DNA of 64,000 nucleotides from Agarophyton chilense (GCA_030374765.1 JARGXX010000002.1:1054001-1118000), one strand, 5' to 3'; positions 1 to 13,382 are shown, counted from the first letter of the stretch. Program-made: numbers and translations. The notes: generated from the letters alone by a model not told the origin.

Positions 1-21
1 CGACGCCTCCGCCTCGGAGAT

Positions 22-1464
22 CTATTGCTGCTCCCATGGGTTAAAGAAGATGAAATTTCCGGCCAACGGCGTGCGACGCCCCGGAGACCGATCAGCCCTA
101 CCGGCTTCTTGACCACGGCCGCTCTTCCGGATAGGCACGACAGCCCAGTTGACACGCCCAATGATGTCGATGAGCTCCTGCGCTTCATCAGCGTTATTGA
201 CACCTCCAAGAGGGAGTTGAAGGTCCAGCTGCCGGACGTAACCACGCAAACGCGGAGGAAGATACCACCGTCGATACTGGTCGTAGGCTTCCCACAAGAT
301 GTACGCCGCGGCGCGGACTGCCCATTCAGTTAGGACCACGGACCATAAGCCGGAGTGCGGATCCTCGATGAGGTACGAGCCCAGATAGGAGACGACTGGA
401 GGCAACTCCACGTAACATCCCCGGCACACCTCGACGGAGGACCACCACCCAGGCAAAGGGAGCGTATCGCCCGAACTCATAGAAGGGACTAATCCGGTTT
501 ATCTGCGTGTTCTGATAAGGGACAAAGAACCCAAGCTCCAACGCTCCTCGCGGATGTAGTTCTGTAACCACCGATATCGGGACTAACGACGAAGATGACG
601 GAACTCGGCACGAATGATCGGACGGACCCAGCAGATCGCTTCTTGACGCGCTCGCGGTTGACCGCGCCATGCGTAAGTTTCCAACGCCGCAAGACGGTCA
701 CAATAGCCGATCTCACCCTGCGTCCGGTACATCCGTAGGTCGAAGCCGAATTCGTCGGGGATGGGGTATTGAAAGTTCGCCCGGTTGATCCTTGAATAGC
801 CGATGCGGACAAATACGCAATGCGCCTCCTCCGCCGACTCGCGCCTTCGCCGCAGAATCGCGTGAACGGGAACCGCCACACGGCGTCGCCAATCCCACGA
901 GGTGGTGATCAAAGCCAGCAGCTCGCCCGGGACACGCGCATTGCCATCAGCATACGACGCCACGAGTTCTTCGTCGAAGACCGCTGTCGGATGGAAGCAC
1001 GGAGTTCTCCGGAGAATCGCCGCATGTTGACACGGGTTTAACCCGACGAGTTCGTCGTAACTGGGCCAGGTGTCCTCCGCAGAAGTGATGTGGCTTGGAG
1101 CTTCAACGGGACCCCGGGATCGGCTCGGCACGGTTGACGAGGCACTCTCCCGCGGAAGGGGAGCCGAATGGAAACCGGAGAAGTACCCCCGGCGGGGATT
1201 GTTACCACCGTTCATCGGGAATACTGGTCGCCGAGGTATCGGAATGTGTTTGCTGGAAGTTGGTGTACGATGCAGAAGAACGCTCGAAGTTCGGGGATTG
1301 GTTACCGCGTTGGTGCGTTTCTCGTTCGGTTGTGTAGCTCTGCCTTCGACAGTCGAGTGGTCGCTGGACGCGTTACACGGCTCGCTTTTATACCGGTTGA
1401 ACCGTTGCCTCCCCGCCATGTCGACGGCGTGTTCGTCACCTAAGGAGGGGGATATGAAGTGCAA
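22..1464 (-). pseudogene. Unassigned coding relic, two open blocks
   Basis: The minus strand is open over 583-1464 and again over 22-480, and the two blocks read as one protein lineage running leftward, possibly beyond the window edge. The predicted protein is rich in Arg, Pro and Tyr, with no motif I recognise. Base composition is more GC-rich than the region to its right. It could be the first gene of a retroelement cut by the window edge or a dead host gene; nothing in the sequence decides this. The coding call rests only on the length of the open frames. Confidence 0.25.
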
Positions 1465-2754
1465 TGCCCTTCAAGGGGGTTTCTTCCCAGGACTTAGAGA
1501 TTTCGCTCGCTTGAGGACCAGCTTGGTCTATGACAAGCTATACCGCTATTGCGTGCCGACGGCTGGTTAGGACAGGAGGTGCACACTGGTGGAACACGTG
1601 GACTGCACGGATGCCGACGCTCGAGTGCGAGGCGTGCCACACGTGGCCCGGATTCTACCTAATGGTTAGTATTTTTTAGTATTTTTTAGTATTTTTTTAG
1701 ATATGCTATCGCTATTTAGTGTCTACTTTTCAGGCGCGCGCCCGCTGTCAGGGGCCGCGCGCCACACTGCTTAGAAGGTTGAGCACTGCTCCCCAGTAAA
1801 CACCGTCTGGGGATATCCCAAGGAGGGGGCCTTGGCTCTGAACTTTTTGCCTTCGGCGCGTCTTCACCGCATACTGCATGAGCGCCCGTCGCACGTTAGT
1901 TCATCCACCCCTCTGTCGACTAGAGTGCTACCATCACCGTGGGTTCATATTTAATCGCCGAAACTTGTCGTAGTCTCGCCCCTGTATAGGGTTTCGCCCC
2001 CGTTTTCCTCTTGTTCTCCTTTTTGGCTTTCGTGAGTGGCCGCACCACTCATCTCGCTCGTCCCCCTCATACGAGTTTTTCCTCACTCCTTTTCCGAAGA
2101 TCGCCGTGATACCGCTCCGCCTGGGATCGGTCACACCGCGGTCTGTGCCGTGCTCACCTAAACACTCTAGGTATATCCCGCCGGATTGGCCTCGGTCTTA
2201 CACCCGACTCCGTCGTGCCTTTCCAGAGTGGCTCTGTTTCTGTGCTCCGCTGGGACGCATCTCCTCCGCCTGAGGCGTGTCTCTCAAGAGAGGAAGATCC
2301 CGAACATCTTCGTGGTGTCTCCGCTCCAAGCGTTGTCCTATACTTTTTTTCCCCTTCAAAGAGAAAAGCGGCAACGTTTTGTATTGATTTGTGACCCCCA
2401 AAATGCGAATACAATCCAAAAGCAGCAGCTCCTCGCTCTTGGTCATAGCTAACACAATCGAAACATTAGTCAGAGAGGAGTTGTTTATCACAGATTAAAA
2501 GAGAGAGGTTACGAATTTGCCGGGGCCACATAGTTGTCGGGGGGGGGGGTTAAATTTGTAGAAATGCTAGGTAGGAAAGGTGGAACGTGTAGAAAGTACA
2601 ACGCATATTTGGCGAAAAGCAAGCGTTGATCTATTTAACCACGAGATTAGAAATTGCATAGAGAAGGGCGAGGTTGGGTTGTTGAAGGGCAGGAATTTGA
2701 AGGAAAGGAAGCGAAGTCGGCAGGGGCACACTAAAGTGGGGCGCCAACCGCCGG
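1465..2754. other. No gene seen; T-rich repeat and G run
   Basis: No convincing coding frame. A short direct repeat of TAGTATTTTT units lies at about 1669-1700 and a run of ten or more G at about 2539-2550. The open frames at 2154-2491 overlap on both strands and look like chance. Confidence 0.3.
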
Positions 2755-3491
2755 ATGGGTTCGAGTGGTTGTGTGGTGTGCGGCAAGGGGTGCTGTGGAA
2801 GTGGTGATGGAGTAGGAGTTGGTGAATGTGGGGTTGTTGTAGTTGACACCGTCTCAAACTTTAATGCCGTGCGTCTTTCGTTCGTCGCCTGCTGCCAGCC
2901 CGCCCCTAACATTACTAACGCTACCACTGCCACCACCCTCACGCTTGAACTATTTGTTTCCCCCGCTGAGCCCGTTTTATATAGAACTTGTACTACTTAT
3001 TTCGTCCCCAACGTTGTTTCTGATGCAGTAGAAAAGCCTCTCATCACTTCGTTGCCTGCCGAAAACGCCCTCAAATATCACCGTCATCAACTGTGGCTTT
3101 CCACCAAGTCCCTCCTCACCAAGTGCACTTGGCTCGAAACCCAATGGATTCCTCTTCGTTTGCCGACCTCGTGCTTCGTTAAAACCTCGTGGATCAGTGA
3201 ACCGCCCCCGTGTCGCTGCAATTTCCTGATTCAAACCTCTCCCTCTTCCAGTACTTTACTAAAATCCGCGCCAAGGAATGTGTCTTCAAGTCCTCCAAAC
3301 TTGGACTTATCCACTCTCTGGCGGGTCAAATATTTTACTTCGGCGTTCGGTGCAATGACCAGACAGAGTATGCTGACCCGTCCCTTGGCCTATCTTGGCC
3401 CTACCCATTCCAGAGCAAGAAAAGTCGCTATCATTTCATTGCTCGTTCTATCTCACCATTTTTAACACTTTGCTGTCTTCATTCCGTATAG
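2755..3491 (+). pseudogene. Decayed coding sequence of unknown family
   Basis: The plus strand is open for 236 codons from 2755, and a second frame, 3210-3491, has a more protein-like composition (aromatic, charged and evenly spaced residues). The two frames overlap, and the earlier part of the second frame is interrupted by stops near 3170-3200. This looks like a gene that has lost its reading frame. The plus strand here is C-rich, like the coding strand of the transposase at 13.8 kb, but I see no shared motif. No family recognised. Confidence 0.25.
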
Positions 3492-3743
3492 TTTCGAGAC
3501 TGATGGCGCTTATATTTGACGTCTTGATCGTGGCTATGCCGCCATGTTTTCTTGCATTGCCCTTTTGCTGCTTGACATATGCAGCATTCGTGATAGCACC
3601 TAGCAATCAGTATTTTTAATGTTGTGTAGTAAACTGCGGAGTGAATGGATGTGAATGGTCACATCTTCGCTTAAACTTAAAACGGTGATGAAAAATCGCG
3701 AAACCATTTTTCAAACCTCTGGCTCCAATGCAAATTGGCTATT

Positions 3744-4013
3744 TCATAATTCCACGTAACCAAATTTTCCGAAGCAGGAACGTTTTGAGTAATTTTCGAT
3801 CTTTTGATCATCATCCCGGCGAATCTGCCCATCTGTACGGTTAATAATGGAAGCTCTTTTTTCTAAACGTTCTCTCAATGAGGCTTCTACATCCACCTCA
3901 TACCGCGACTCTCTCGTATCGGCCGTCGATGCCGCTATGCGCGCACACTCCTCCAACAACGGCCTTTTGCTGCGCAGTGCAGGTTTGCTAGCCTTCCAAC
4001 TTACATAGCGCAT
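3744..4013 (-). CDS. Small ORF, 89 aa, unknown
   Basis: An ATG-started frame encodes a basic, charged, probably helical peptide with a run of Glu, Arg and Ala in its middle. It lies back to back with the relic that begins near 4035 on the other strand. There is no recognised domain and no homologue in the window. It may be chance. Confidence 0.2.
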   Translation of the reverse strand: MRYVSWKASKPALRSKRPLLEECARIAASTADTRESRYEVDVEASLRERLEKRASIINRTDGQIRRDDDQKIENYSKRSCFGKFGYVEL

Positions 4014-4034
4014 TCCTGCCCCTCACACTGACAG

Positions 4035-5920
4035 CATGGAGAGCGAAGCGCCTGGTGATAGTGTATTTTTCGAAACCCTCATCCTGTGACATAGAGCAAG
4101 CGATATTGAGAGGTTTGTTGAGCACAAAAGCGTCTGGGCTTCACGCATGAATGACTATTCTTAGTTTCGATGAATCCAAAGGTAGTATATCAATCTCGAG
4201 CACTGTGTGCCATAGCCCAGCAAAAGAGACACCTTGGGAGGAAGACGAAACGGTGCACGAAACTGGCAGTCTACGAACGATAATTGTTAAAACTCGTAGT
4301 GCCAGGAAATGGTATGAGTACAACCTTAACCTTGCCAGTCCTACGGAAGAAGAAATTCGCAAAAAGCCGACTTAATGTCGTTGAGGCGCCTTCGAAACGA
4401 CCTCAAGGAACTCAAAAAGCATATCGAAGAGAATGAATTGCAGCACAGCGCTCTCCAAGAGACGTATGGGAAACCAGAATCATCAGGGATACTGCACCTC
4501 TTTCTATGAGTCGAACCCGAAGCACTGACATTCCAGGTGATGAACTACAGGCCTTTCAGTCATTATTGCTGACTTGGGGGACTCCACTGGCAGATGATTA
4601 ATTTGTAGAGGACTTTTTCATACCGGGAAGTGAATTGGTTGAGAATGAAGTTCTCACTTTGAATAATCCTGCTCATTTCATTCAGTAAAGAAGTCATTTG
4701 AAAGCAATGAAATATTATCTATATCCTTTAACTGCAGAGAGAAAAATGAGTCGCGAAACACAAAAAAATGGCTTCTGTGATCCGAGTTTCGTTGGCGTAC
4801 ATAAAACGTCTGCAATTGTACAGAATCATTCTCCGAAAGGATCCTTGAACCTGCTTCACGCCATAAACGTTCTAGATCTTCCATCATAAAGAAGATGAGA
4901 GGATCTGAACCAACTTTGGAATCATGTTTTAGTTGCAAACACATCAACGATAGACGATCTTTTGGAAAGAGATTGGAACTCCTCTTCTTCCGTGAGCAAG
5001 CCTACAGTTCAAAGCGAGCGGTTGAGCCGTGTGGCTAAATATGTAAGTTTCTCACCAATCTTGGAATAGCATTTTTCGAAGGACTTAAAAAAAATGATTG
5101 GGTTTTCTCTATGAATATAGAAAACAGACTTCAAACAAAGAATGATGCTGGTTATAACCGACGCACTTCGACTGAAGTATATGTAGACATGTGTGATGAG
5201 CAAAAGGATAGTAGGTGTTCAACAAGAGTCGTTCATCATTCGAAGAAGAAGTCCTCCAAAGATCTGAACCATTCACATGTAGAGCATGCACCATCATCTC
5301 ATCGAACCTTGTGTTCAAGTTCAGTTGGTACATTGAATTATTCGAAGACACTGCCCACCAACGACCGTGGTAGAGCTGAAAGTGATATGGTATTGGATGA
5401 GAAAAGTTCTAATAGCCGTAGACTATCGGCGGTCACTCCTGGAATTAGTTTGAGTCAGGAACAACAATGAAGACACCTCCGATCGAAATGTCTGAAAAAG
5501 TCTGACCTTAACCACCGACGACCTTCAAATTTGTCGTTCCAGGTTGATAGAGACACATTGAAAGGCTGTAACAAGTTCCTTAAAGACAGTGATCTGTCTT
5601 CTGTTTCTACCGCATCACTAAATGACGAGGAACCCCGGCTTGTTCGCAGCTCCGGTCAAAGACGAATTCACACAGGCTTAGCACCAGATATTTTGTCAAT
5701 TGAATTCCTCGATATACTTTCAGGACTGATGGTGTTGAAGAAACGAATCTGCGGTCAGGGGTGGAGACAAGTAAAGAAAAGAAGCGTGCGTGAAGTTGAC
5801 ATGCGATGCCGCAGATGGAAAGCTTCAGTTTCAAAATCGCGATACCTAAGTCGTAGTGGTCATTGGTTTTCGGCCCAACGGTCCGGCGCAGGTAGATATG
5901 ATGCGCGTTTTAAATCTTAA
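4035..5920 (+). pseudogene. Broken gene with coiled-coil and Ser-rich segments
   Basis: Protein-like blocks follow each other on the plus strand with frame changes between them: 4151-4375, a coiled-coil-like stretch at 4376-4507 rich in Leu, Glu and Lys, 4502-4889 with internal stops, 5111-5470 rich in Ser, Lys and His, and 5531-5920. The order of a short coiled coil followed by a long, disordered, Ser-rich tail recalls scaffold or chromosome proteins, but no family can be named. Either a host gene decayed here or several introns are present. Repeated stops inside blocks favour decay. Confidence 0.3.
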
Positions 5921-6959
5921 CATAACGCTCGAACCAGCCTTGGCGAATTGAGTAGTGCTATGAACAAAAGAGCATTCTCTGCGGAAATGATGGCGGACGA
6001 AAACAAGTTGCAAGTCGCCTTTGCTGGATCTCATGGTCGATCGTAATCGTATTTTTCGGTTTTGCAACAACTGGAACTAGATGTGTTGTCTGGCTGCGAA
6101 AAATGGAGGAGAAAAAAACATAGTTCTAGACAGTCACAGAAAATCGGGCTCATTCAGTGCACTGAACACGCTATGTACCATCTTCAACCGTGCCAGCAGC
6201 AAATTGAGCGTACTTCCCCACCACTATCCCGTGGCTTCCACAAACGCCAGCCACTAATTACGCCAAATGCATGTGCTGCACTGAGACGGCCTCCACCGTG
6301 CAGATCATATCGGCATTCGGAACCATGGACAGCTTTCCAAAGTGCGCTGTCATGATGCACCAGTATTCGACAGACATGCGTCTTGGCACGGAGCTGACGG
6401 CGTGCAGCAATTTCAAGATGAACAGACACTCCACTGGACTCTGCAGCGCGCCCTTAAGCGTTAAGAACACGCTGAGCGCCGAGTGCACGACGAAGACGGT
6501 GACAAGCAGTGACGATACGCGCGCCCGAAGCTTCTTAACAATACCAAAGATAGTTCATTTTTACAGTAGCTTTTGTTATGAACGATATCTGTTTATTCAT
6601 AACCTGCGTCCTGGTGTTGACGGCAGCGCTTTAAGAAACCAAGGAAAGATCGAGATCGAGAATGTCCAAGCATGTCCGATGTTTTTTAGGGGTTCGGATA
6701 CGCTTTCAAGTCGAGTCGTTTTTCCATGCGCACACAGGTTTTGTGGTGAATGAATATTGCGCATGATTACGAATAACAATTTAATGTCAATGCGCAAAAG
6801 AAGGAAAGGGAAGAAGAGCAAGTCAGACTTTATAGGAGGGAGAGATCTTTGACTGCCAATCGTCCGAGACAGACAGGCAGTTTGGATGATGCAGTTTCAC
6901 TGGCGGGAAACCGTTTGCAGTTTTCCATTCCTGAAATTTTCTGCCTTCTTCGCGAAAAC
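5921..6959. other. No firm gene; one open frame 6271-6753
   Basis: The frame at 6271-6753 (plus, 160 codons) and an overlapping minus frame at 6258-6488 are both open over a stretch with higher GC. Neither shows a known motif. The minus frame is hydrophobic and could be a membrane protein remnant. I cannot support either as a real gene. Confidence 0.2.
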
Positions 6960-7035
6960 TAAGTGGCGTGATATCTTAATGGTCCGTCGTAGTCGGCTGT
7001 GGACCTAATTTCACTGCTACCGTGGCGAATATCGA

Positions 7036-9590
7036 ATGGTGTCGACGAGGAATCGAGCGTCAGGTACAGCGTATGTGCGCAGAGATCGCAAGTCCCAGCG
7101 CCATGACTCTGGGAGGGAACAGGGTGGCGCTGGCGGAGGTAGAGAAGGGCCGCCGAGAAGCGGACTAAGAAGTGTGAGAGACGCAAGGGCACGCGGCGAC
7201 GTGGATTGTATGGAGGAAACGGTTAGTGAGGAGATTTTCGCGAATCCGAACATCAACAATGGAAAGAAAGCGAAACAAAAACGAAACGTAGGCGTTGAGA
7301 AGATACACGCAATGCAGAATGAAAATCCCAAAATTTAAGCGGTGGTACAGTGCGGGGAGGACGTGGAGGTTGTTGGAATGGAAGAAACTTCTAGAACTCG
7401 CTGTGGTGGTCTAAAAGAAGTAAGGAAAGCTACTGACCCGGTTTAGAAAAAGAGTACGCTCGTTGAGATCTGTTCAGACACAATGAATGAGAAGATTGAG
7501 GATTAAATAATAGGAGAAGGTGAGAAAGAACAGTAAGGGTAGTCGACAAGCGGCGCAAACGATTCAGCAAGGCGACAAGAATCACAGGTATTAGGAAAAG
7601 GAGATTTAAGGCCAAGGATAGCAACATCTCACCGTATCCTACGAAAGGAAACAAGGGTAGCAGGTGATATCGAGAGAAATATTGCGGCCGGGACCAGACG
7701 CGCAGCTGCCCGCGCACGGATCACACATACTACAGAAGTTGAACAGGACGGGACACCCATCCGACTAGAAGAGAGGGTTCAGTACGAAGCCAGGGTCGCG
7801 AGAAATAATTGGCAACGCGAAGAAACCGCTGTAGAAGTAGAGATTACCAGATAATCTTCGGGAAGACGACAAACAGGGCGAGGAATAGAAGCAAGGCGAA
7901 CAAGAGTAGTGAAATACAAGAAAGTAGTAGCAGATGGAAGAGAAGAAGGGCCTCGTGTTTTGTGAGAGAGTTTTGTAAGTGGGTGTGGTGGAGAACAGAA
8001 GGTTGACGGTAGAAGTAGACCGGAGACTCCAGATGGCATGCGTGTGAAAAGAAAGAAAATAGTATCTATAATGGCAAAGAGGACTGCGATGGGTGACCGA
8101 GGGAGAGTTGAAAACGAAAGAGTAAGATCTGTTGCACAGAACGAGGAAGAGAGTGCAGAGGCTTTGGAGGAGAATGTCAGTATGTTACCAAGTATTGCTT
8201 CGGTTCAGAAGGTGAATGTTTTGAAGGGGGAGTTGAGTAAGGTGAAGGATGATTACTTTAGTGTGATGGTTATGGAGTTGACGCAGAAGGAAGTGAATCG
8301 CTTGACGGGGGAGGTAAGTGCACAAAAGGTATTGATGGAAAGTTTGAGGGAAGCGTTGAACACTCTGAAAAGGGAAGGGAAAGGGCTTGGATCGGGACAG
8401 ATGGCGAAGCAACGTAAATGTGGCATTGGAGTACAGGAGAGCTTCTATGGGTTTTCCCGGTATGTCTATGACAGGATTCTGCATTATGCGAAGCTGGAGA
8501 CGTCGGAGCTCTGCTTCAAGACCAAGACGGCTGAAAGGATTTAGATGAATCGAAGTAAGACGGTGGGAGCACAAAACCAAGAGAGTATATTTGTGGTAGG
8601 CCCAAACGAGATATTACCGAACTGTCCGTTTCAGGTGGCGACAGAGACGAGGGCGTACACACCGTCATTTCAAGGAGGACGCAATCCGTTGCTGAAGTAT
8701 GTTGTGCGCACGGAGGTGGAAGAGAAATGGGAGGAATCCATAACGACTGCGGGGAGGAAGGAGGAGTACGTTGAGGAGGTGAGTAAGAATTTGTGTGTAA
8801 GACAGAGAATGAGATAGACGCTGAGTGATGTGGTAGGGATACGAAAGAGGTGTGCACGTGACCGACTGCTTGGGCTGCTCGGTTATGACTTGATTGCGCG
8901 GCGTGTGAAGTTGTAGGAGGACACTGAGCTTGGAATGGAATTTAAAAAGCAGATAAAAGAGGTGCGGGAGAAGTTTTGGGTGGGGGATGGGGATGTAACA
9001 AGGAGGCTATCGGCACGGCACATGCGCGGGGTTGAAGATCTGATGTATTCGGGGTCGAAGGCTCTTCCAAGGTTCAGAAGATTTGATGATGGAGATTTGT
9101 ACTTTTGGAATAAAGTTGCGGGGGAAGTGCTGGAGGAGTGTATGGGGTAAGATGTTAGGATGGAAAAGGATGTGACAGTGACGCATCTCCCAAGACTGGA
9201 TGTGTGAAGTGCTTGCGTTCTGGCGACGATGGACAGGGAGGTTGGACACGGGGGCCAGAGGCAATTACTGTTTTTTACAATACACGGTAAGTATTTACCG
9301 CTTGCAGTGGAGGGGATTTTGGAGGTGGCTTCGGACGTAGTGATGGAGAGGAATGGTGTGGAGTTTGGGCACTTTGGTGTTCTTGCGGGGGAAGGGAGAA
9401 GGATGGCAGGAAATTCGGAGAGGGTTGCGACGTTGGGAATTAGGATGCCTTCATCTGGGAAGATCTACCTTGCAGTGAAAGAGCATTTCTTGGTGGACTA
9501 CTTGACGAAACGCCTCGGTGCTGTACTGGATTGATACTTTGGAGCTTGCCACCCGGAAGAGTCGTATTTTACTTTGTTTAAAGAGAGGGA
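7036..9590 (+). pseudogene. Copy A coiled-coil companion protein, decayed
   Basis: This is the homologue of the gene at 17247-19901. Shared blocks include the coiled coil (8200-8360, with VNVLKGELSKVKDD here and MNVLKGQMRRMKED in copy B), the GIGVQESFYGF segment near 8425, the CVRQRMR segment near 8800 and the RLGAVLD end near 9510-9535. Several in-frame stops (for example after 8541, at about 8815 and at 9148) and weaker similarity in the first kilobase show decay. In copy A the linker before GIGVQ is open, whereas copy B has a TAA there. Function unknown; it is conserved as a transposon-borne gene. Confidence 0.6.
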
Positions 9591-9979
9591 GTGGGAGCGA
9601 ATTGGAGAGGCCGATGGGAGAAGAAGTGGGAATGGTGGGTGCAACACAAGGAGTATTAGGAGACGTGAACTAAGGTAACAGTTTAATGAATGGTTTTGCA
9701 CCTGGGTCCCGATAGAAACGGTTGAGGTAGAAGCGGTGGAATCGCCATTCGAGGCGTGGTGCGAAAGGGTGAGCGGGGTAGTTCTTGCGGAGAACAGGAA
9801 CAGAGCTGAGGATGGAGGAAGAAGGGATGAGACCGAGCCAAGGGGAGACGTTGTCAGAGATTGAGGCTGAAGAGATGGGTGCAGGGTGCCCTGTGTGGTT
9901 GTGTTCGTAGTCCGTGGCCCAGCGGAGGGAGATTTAGTGGAGGGTTTGCTTAATTTTGTCCCTTGGGGGGACTACCACC

Positions 9980-12942
9980 AAGAACTAAACGAATACGAGT
10001 TCCGTGGAGGTTTTGGGGGTGTTTGTTGATGAGAGTCGAATGAGGGAGTTGAGTTTGCATACCCAGATGCTGAGGGAAGAGGTGGAGAAGGTTTTGCTGG
10101 CGATGATGACGTGTGAAAACGTTGGAGACTTGGAGGGACCGAAGGAGGGAGCGGCGAAGATGCGTTGGATGACTGGGATGGTGGGATCCTTGAGTGCAAT
10201 TTTGTTTTGATTCGGCCGGTTATCCTGTATCGTGGGAATGTATCCACCGACGATGTACACGGACTTTACTACGGTGAGATGGAAGAGACGGATGTCGGGA
10301 TGGTGATCGTGGAGGAAAAGTGTTTCGAGGGAGAGCGTGATGAAGGAGGGGAGTGCAGTGGTTGCTGTTTGCGAGAGATTGGAAATGGTATCTGGAGAGA
10401 AGAGGTCTTTGAGGGAGGATGGGTTGGAGAGGGGGTTTAGGCGGAGGAGCCTGTGTGCGGTGAGGAGGTCTGAGAGTGATACGGTTCTGCCGTCACGGAT
10501 AGAGACGGGCTGAAGGGGTGTGAAAGGAGTTTGGGAGGAGGAGGAGGAGAAAAAAGGGTGAGAGGGGATGGGGTTCCAGTGCTGGAGTGCGTGCGACCGG
10601 TCGATGTCGCGTATGGTTTCGGTATGGGCGGCGGATCGTTGCCTGGAGGTGTGGCGGTAATGAGCTTTGAAGAGGGTGTGGGCATTTTCGTAGATGCCAG
10701 CATCGTTGGAGTGGAGGCCGCCGTATTTTGGAATGTCTTCGACAGTGTGATCGAGGAGGTGGAACTTGAGGGTGCCGAAGTTGGAGGCGTGGTGGGGGCC
10801 GAGAGTGGGGACTGCCGCGAGTTTGAAGGAGCGAATGTGGTCCTCTAGTTTGGAGAGTTTATATGCTGTCCATTCTGGAACGGTGTTCTAGGGCATGAAC
10901 ATGAGGAAGAGGTCTGTGTATTTGGTGATGACGGTGGTGATCGGGGCGGTTTGTACCTCGTTGCAGCATCGGTCGATGAAAGCGCCGATGAAGGGAAAGA
11001 TCATATGGAGAGCGCGGTAATCTTTGGATTCGAGCATGCCGCGTATGCCTTCTGGAGTGAAAAATCCGTTGAGGTTACGAGCGCTGTCGGAGGTGGAGAA
11101 GTTGATGCGGAGGCCTTGGGCGGGGGAGTGAGCTTCGATCGCGGCGAGAATGGAGTTTGAGTGGTTGAATATGGACGTGCGGACGGACATGAAGGAGCGT
11201 GAGGTGTTGGAGGGGCCGATGATGGTGAAGAGAGACTCGGACGTGAGCCTTTCGGTGGCAGTAATATGGATGAGCTTGGAGATTCCGAGGTGGAAGTTTT
11301 GGAGCGGTTCAAATGCGAAGATGCTGTAGGGGGTGAGCTCTTGGGATATGGTGTGAAGGTGCTAGGATTCGAGAATAGAGCTGTATTTCGCGAGGGATAC
11401 TTCTTGGAGGGCTGTGAGTGCTTCCTATTTCTTGGTGCGGGCGACTCTTGGTTTTCGGGAGAGGTGCGCCTGTTCAGAATCATGGAGTAGAGAGGCGTGC
11501 AGCTTTTGAGTGTTGGATGCGTGATTGGGGGTGCAGGAGGGAGCGTTGGGAGAGGGTTCGGGGAGGTGGAAGCGAGTCAGGAGACATCAGTGTCAGGGTC
11601 TCTTGGGGCGTGTTCCGTGGGAGATGGCGAGGATGTCCTTGGCCTCGAAAATGCCTGCGCAGTAGCTTGCAAGGACTGGGTGACATTGGCGGAGAACTTT
11701 GTGAGTGTCGCGGAACGGGAAGCCGAGGAGACCGGAAGAGAGAAGGGGCTCGAGGACAGTTTTGATGGCGGCTTGTGTGACTTCCATTCTTGTTTCGCGA
11801 TGGATATCTGCGGGCGAGCGGAGGATAGCGTCTGCTTCGGGGGCAGATGCGGTGGGTTGGAAGGAGGTTGGGAGGTACACGACGAATGTGAGGTTTTGAT
11901 AGATGCGTTTTTGTCTGAAGCAGTCCGAGAAGTTGGGAAGGGTGATGTGAGGGGGGTAGGAGGTGATGGAGCAGGCAGGCTTTGAGAGAGGTGAAGGACT
12001 TGTCCGAGTACAGCTGTATGAAACCAATGAAGGAGTCTATTCAGGTTGTGTGGGGGCAGTGCCACATGATCTTGTCGTTCTTGGACTGCATGATGGCGGA
12101 TTTTAGTTCGGGGAAGACGTTGTGCCCGAGAGAGGCGGCCATGGGGTGAGCGAAGTCGGGGGAAGCAGATTGTGACTTTTGGGCGATGGGGTGGAAGAAG
12201 GAGTTGTGGTGGTGAGCAAGGGAGAGCTGACGTTTGAGGACATCGATTGGGTTTTTGAGGTAGACGTTTGCGGAAAGGCGGTTGAGAGTGTCGGTGATGG
12301 AGTGTGGGACGAAGCCGAAGGAACTGATGCGGTGCTTGAAGAGGGTTTCCTGGAGCTCGATGTTTTGGCGGACGGAGGAGATGGTTCGCTCGAAGGTTGA
12401 CTTGGAGAGCTTGAATCGTTGAGGATGTCGATGAGCTCGTCCACTTTTCGATGGCCGAGGTTGGCAGCAATGGAGGAGATGTAGAGCACGAGCTGCTCTA
12501 CTTGTGGGTGTTCGAATATGGGGGTGAAGGGGGGCTTGGGGACTGGGCCTGAGGATGAGACGGAGCAGAGAGGACTTTTAACGAAGTGGTGTGCGTCTGC
12601 GGTGTAGAGAAAGGGCATGTTGCAGGTGGTGGTAGGAGTCCAAATCTGCGAGGAGGACATTACCGGAGGGGCGGTTTGAGGGGGTGAGAGGGGCGTGCAG
12701 TTGAGGAGTGGACTTGTGGCGCTTTGTGTGTGGGAGGAAGTGGGTTGTGGTTTGTTTGGGCGTGCGTTATGTTGGGGAGAGCCGGTGAGGGCACCTTTGT
12801 TGGTGGCTCTGTAGGGCAGGAGTGGTGCAAGCGAAGAAGGAGCAACGGGAGAAGCAGCAGCGAGGCATGGTGTGGAATGCAGGGGGCGCGTTAATGCGGA
12901 AGAAGGGAAAAGAAGCAGGGGGGCGTAGAGGTTATGGCGCAT
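9980..12942 (-). pseudogene. Copy A Plavaka-like transposase, decayed
   Basis: Minus-strand frames reproduce the copy B transposase in order: a Ser/Pro-rich start at 12942, the VLYISSIAANLGHRK block near 12450, SYPPHITLPNFSDCFR near 11950, AKDILAISHGTRP near 11620, the FGALHSND-like region near 10720, and a C-terminal block ending near 9980 with IQRIFAAPSFGPSK and WVCKLNSLIR. The frame changes several times, so it is dead. It shows which residues are conserved: where copy B has a TGA at 16309, copy A has an Arg codon. Confidence 0.65.
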
Positions 12943-13379
12943 GGGGTGCGGTGATAAATGTATGGGGAGAGTTGTGGGGGATGCAGTTCACGTGATGCAG
13001 GGCTGTGGAGAGGACTCGAGACGGACTGGGGGCACTGACTACTGCGGTGTGGAAATATGAAAATTTGGCTATGTGCCGCCGATGTGCCAGATTTCTATTC
13101 CTATTTTAATATTTATTGCCATTTCCAGGCTTCATTTACTATTACGCGAACATGAGTGATGGTAGCGAATTTTTGAAACACATGTCTAATGTTTTAGTAG
13201 GCCCGTCTGATTGGGGCTCGCCAAAACTTCGAATTATGCAGTTTTTTACTGGTTAAGTTTCACTAAGAACTAGCAACTTTGAATGAGTGAAGTTATTTTA
13301 GAAATTATTGAACCGCAAAAACGAAAAAATTCGCGGGTTTTCTATCCATTTTAGTTCGTCCGTTTTTGACGCCTAACGT

Positions 13380-13382
13380 CAG
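13380..13382. repeat. Possible target-site duplication CAG, left
   Basis: The three bases CAG precede the left terminal repeat and also follow the right one at 26426-26428. CACTA-group elements make 3-bp duplications, so this fits, but a 3-bp match has a 1 in 64 chance. Confidence 0.45.

Larger units (their letters stand above)
6960..13380 (-). mobile_element. Copy A: decayed Plavaka-like DNA transposon
   Basis: Gene order matches copy B but inverted: a coiled-coil companion gene on plus (7036 to about 9600) and a transposase on minus (12942 down to about 9980). The right end, about 13260-13380, is homologous to the left end of copy B when reverse-complemented: both have an AAAACCCGYGAAT core, GTCAAAAA and a CTAGTT motif. 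The left end was not found, so 6960 is only the approximate edge of recognisable sequence. No counterparts of the copy B methyltransferase-SET or ParB-like genes are visible to its left. Many stops and frame changes mark it as old. Confidence 0.65.
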
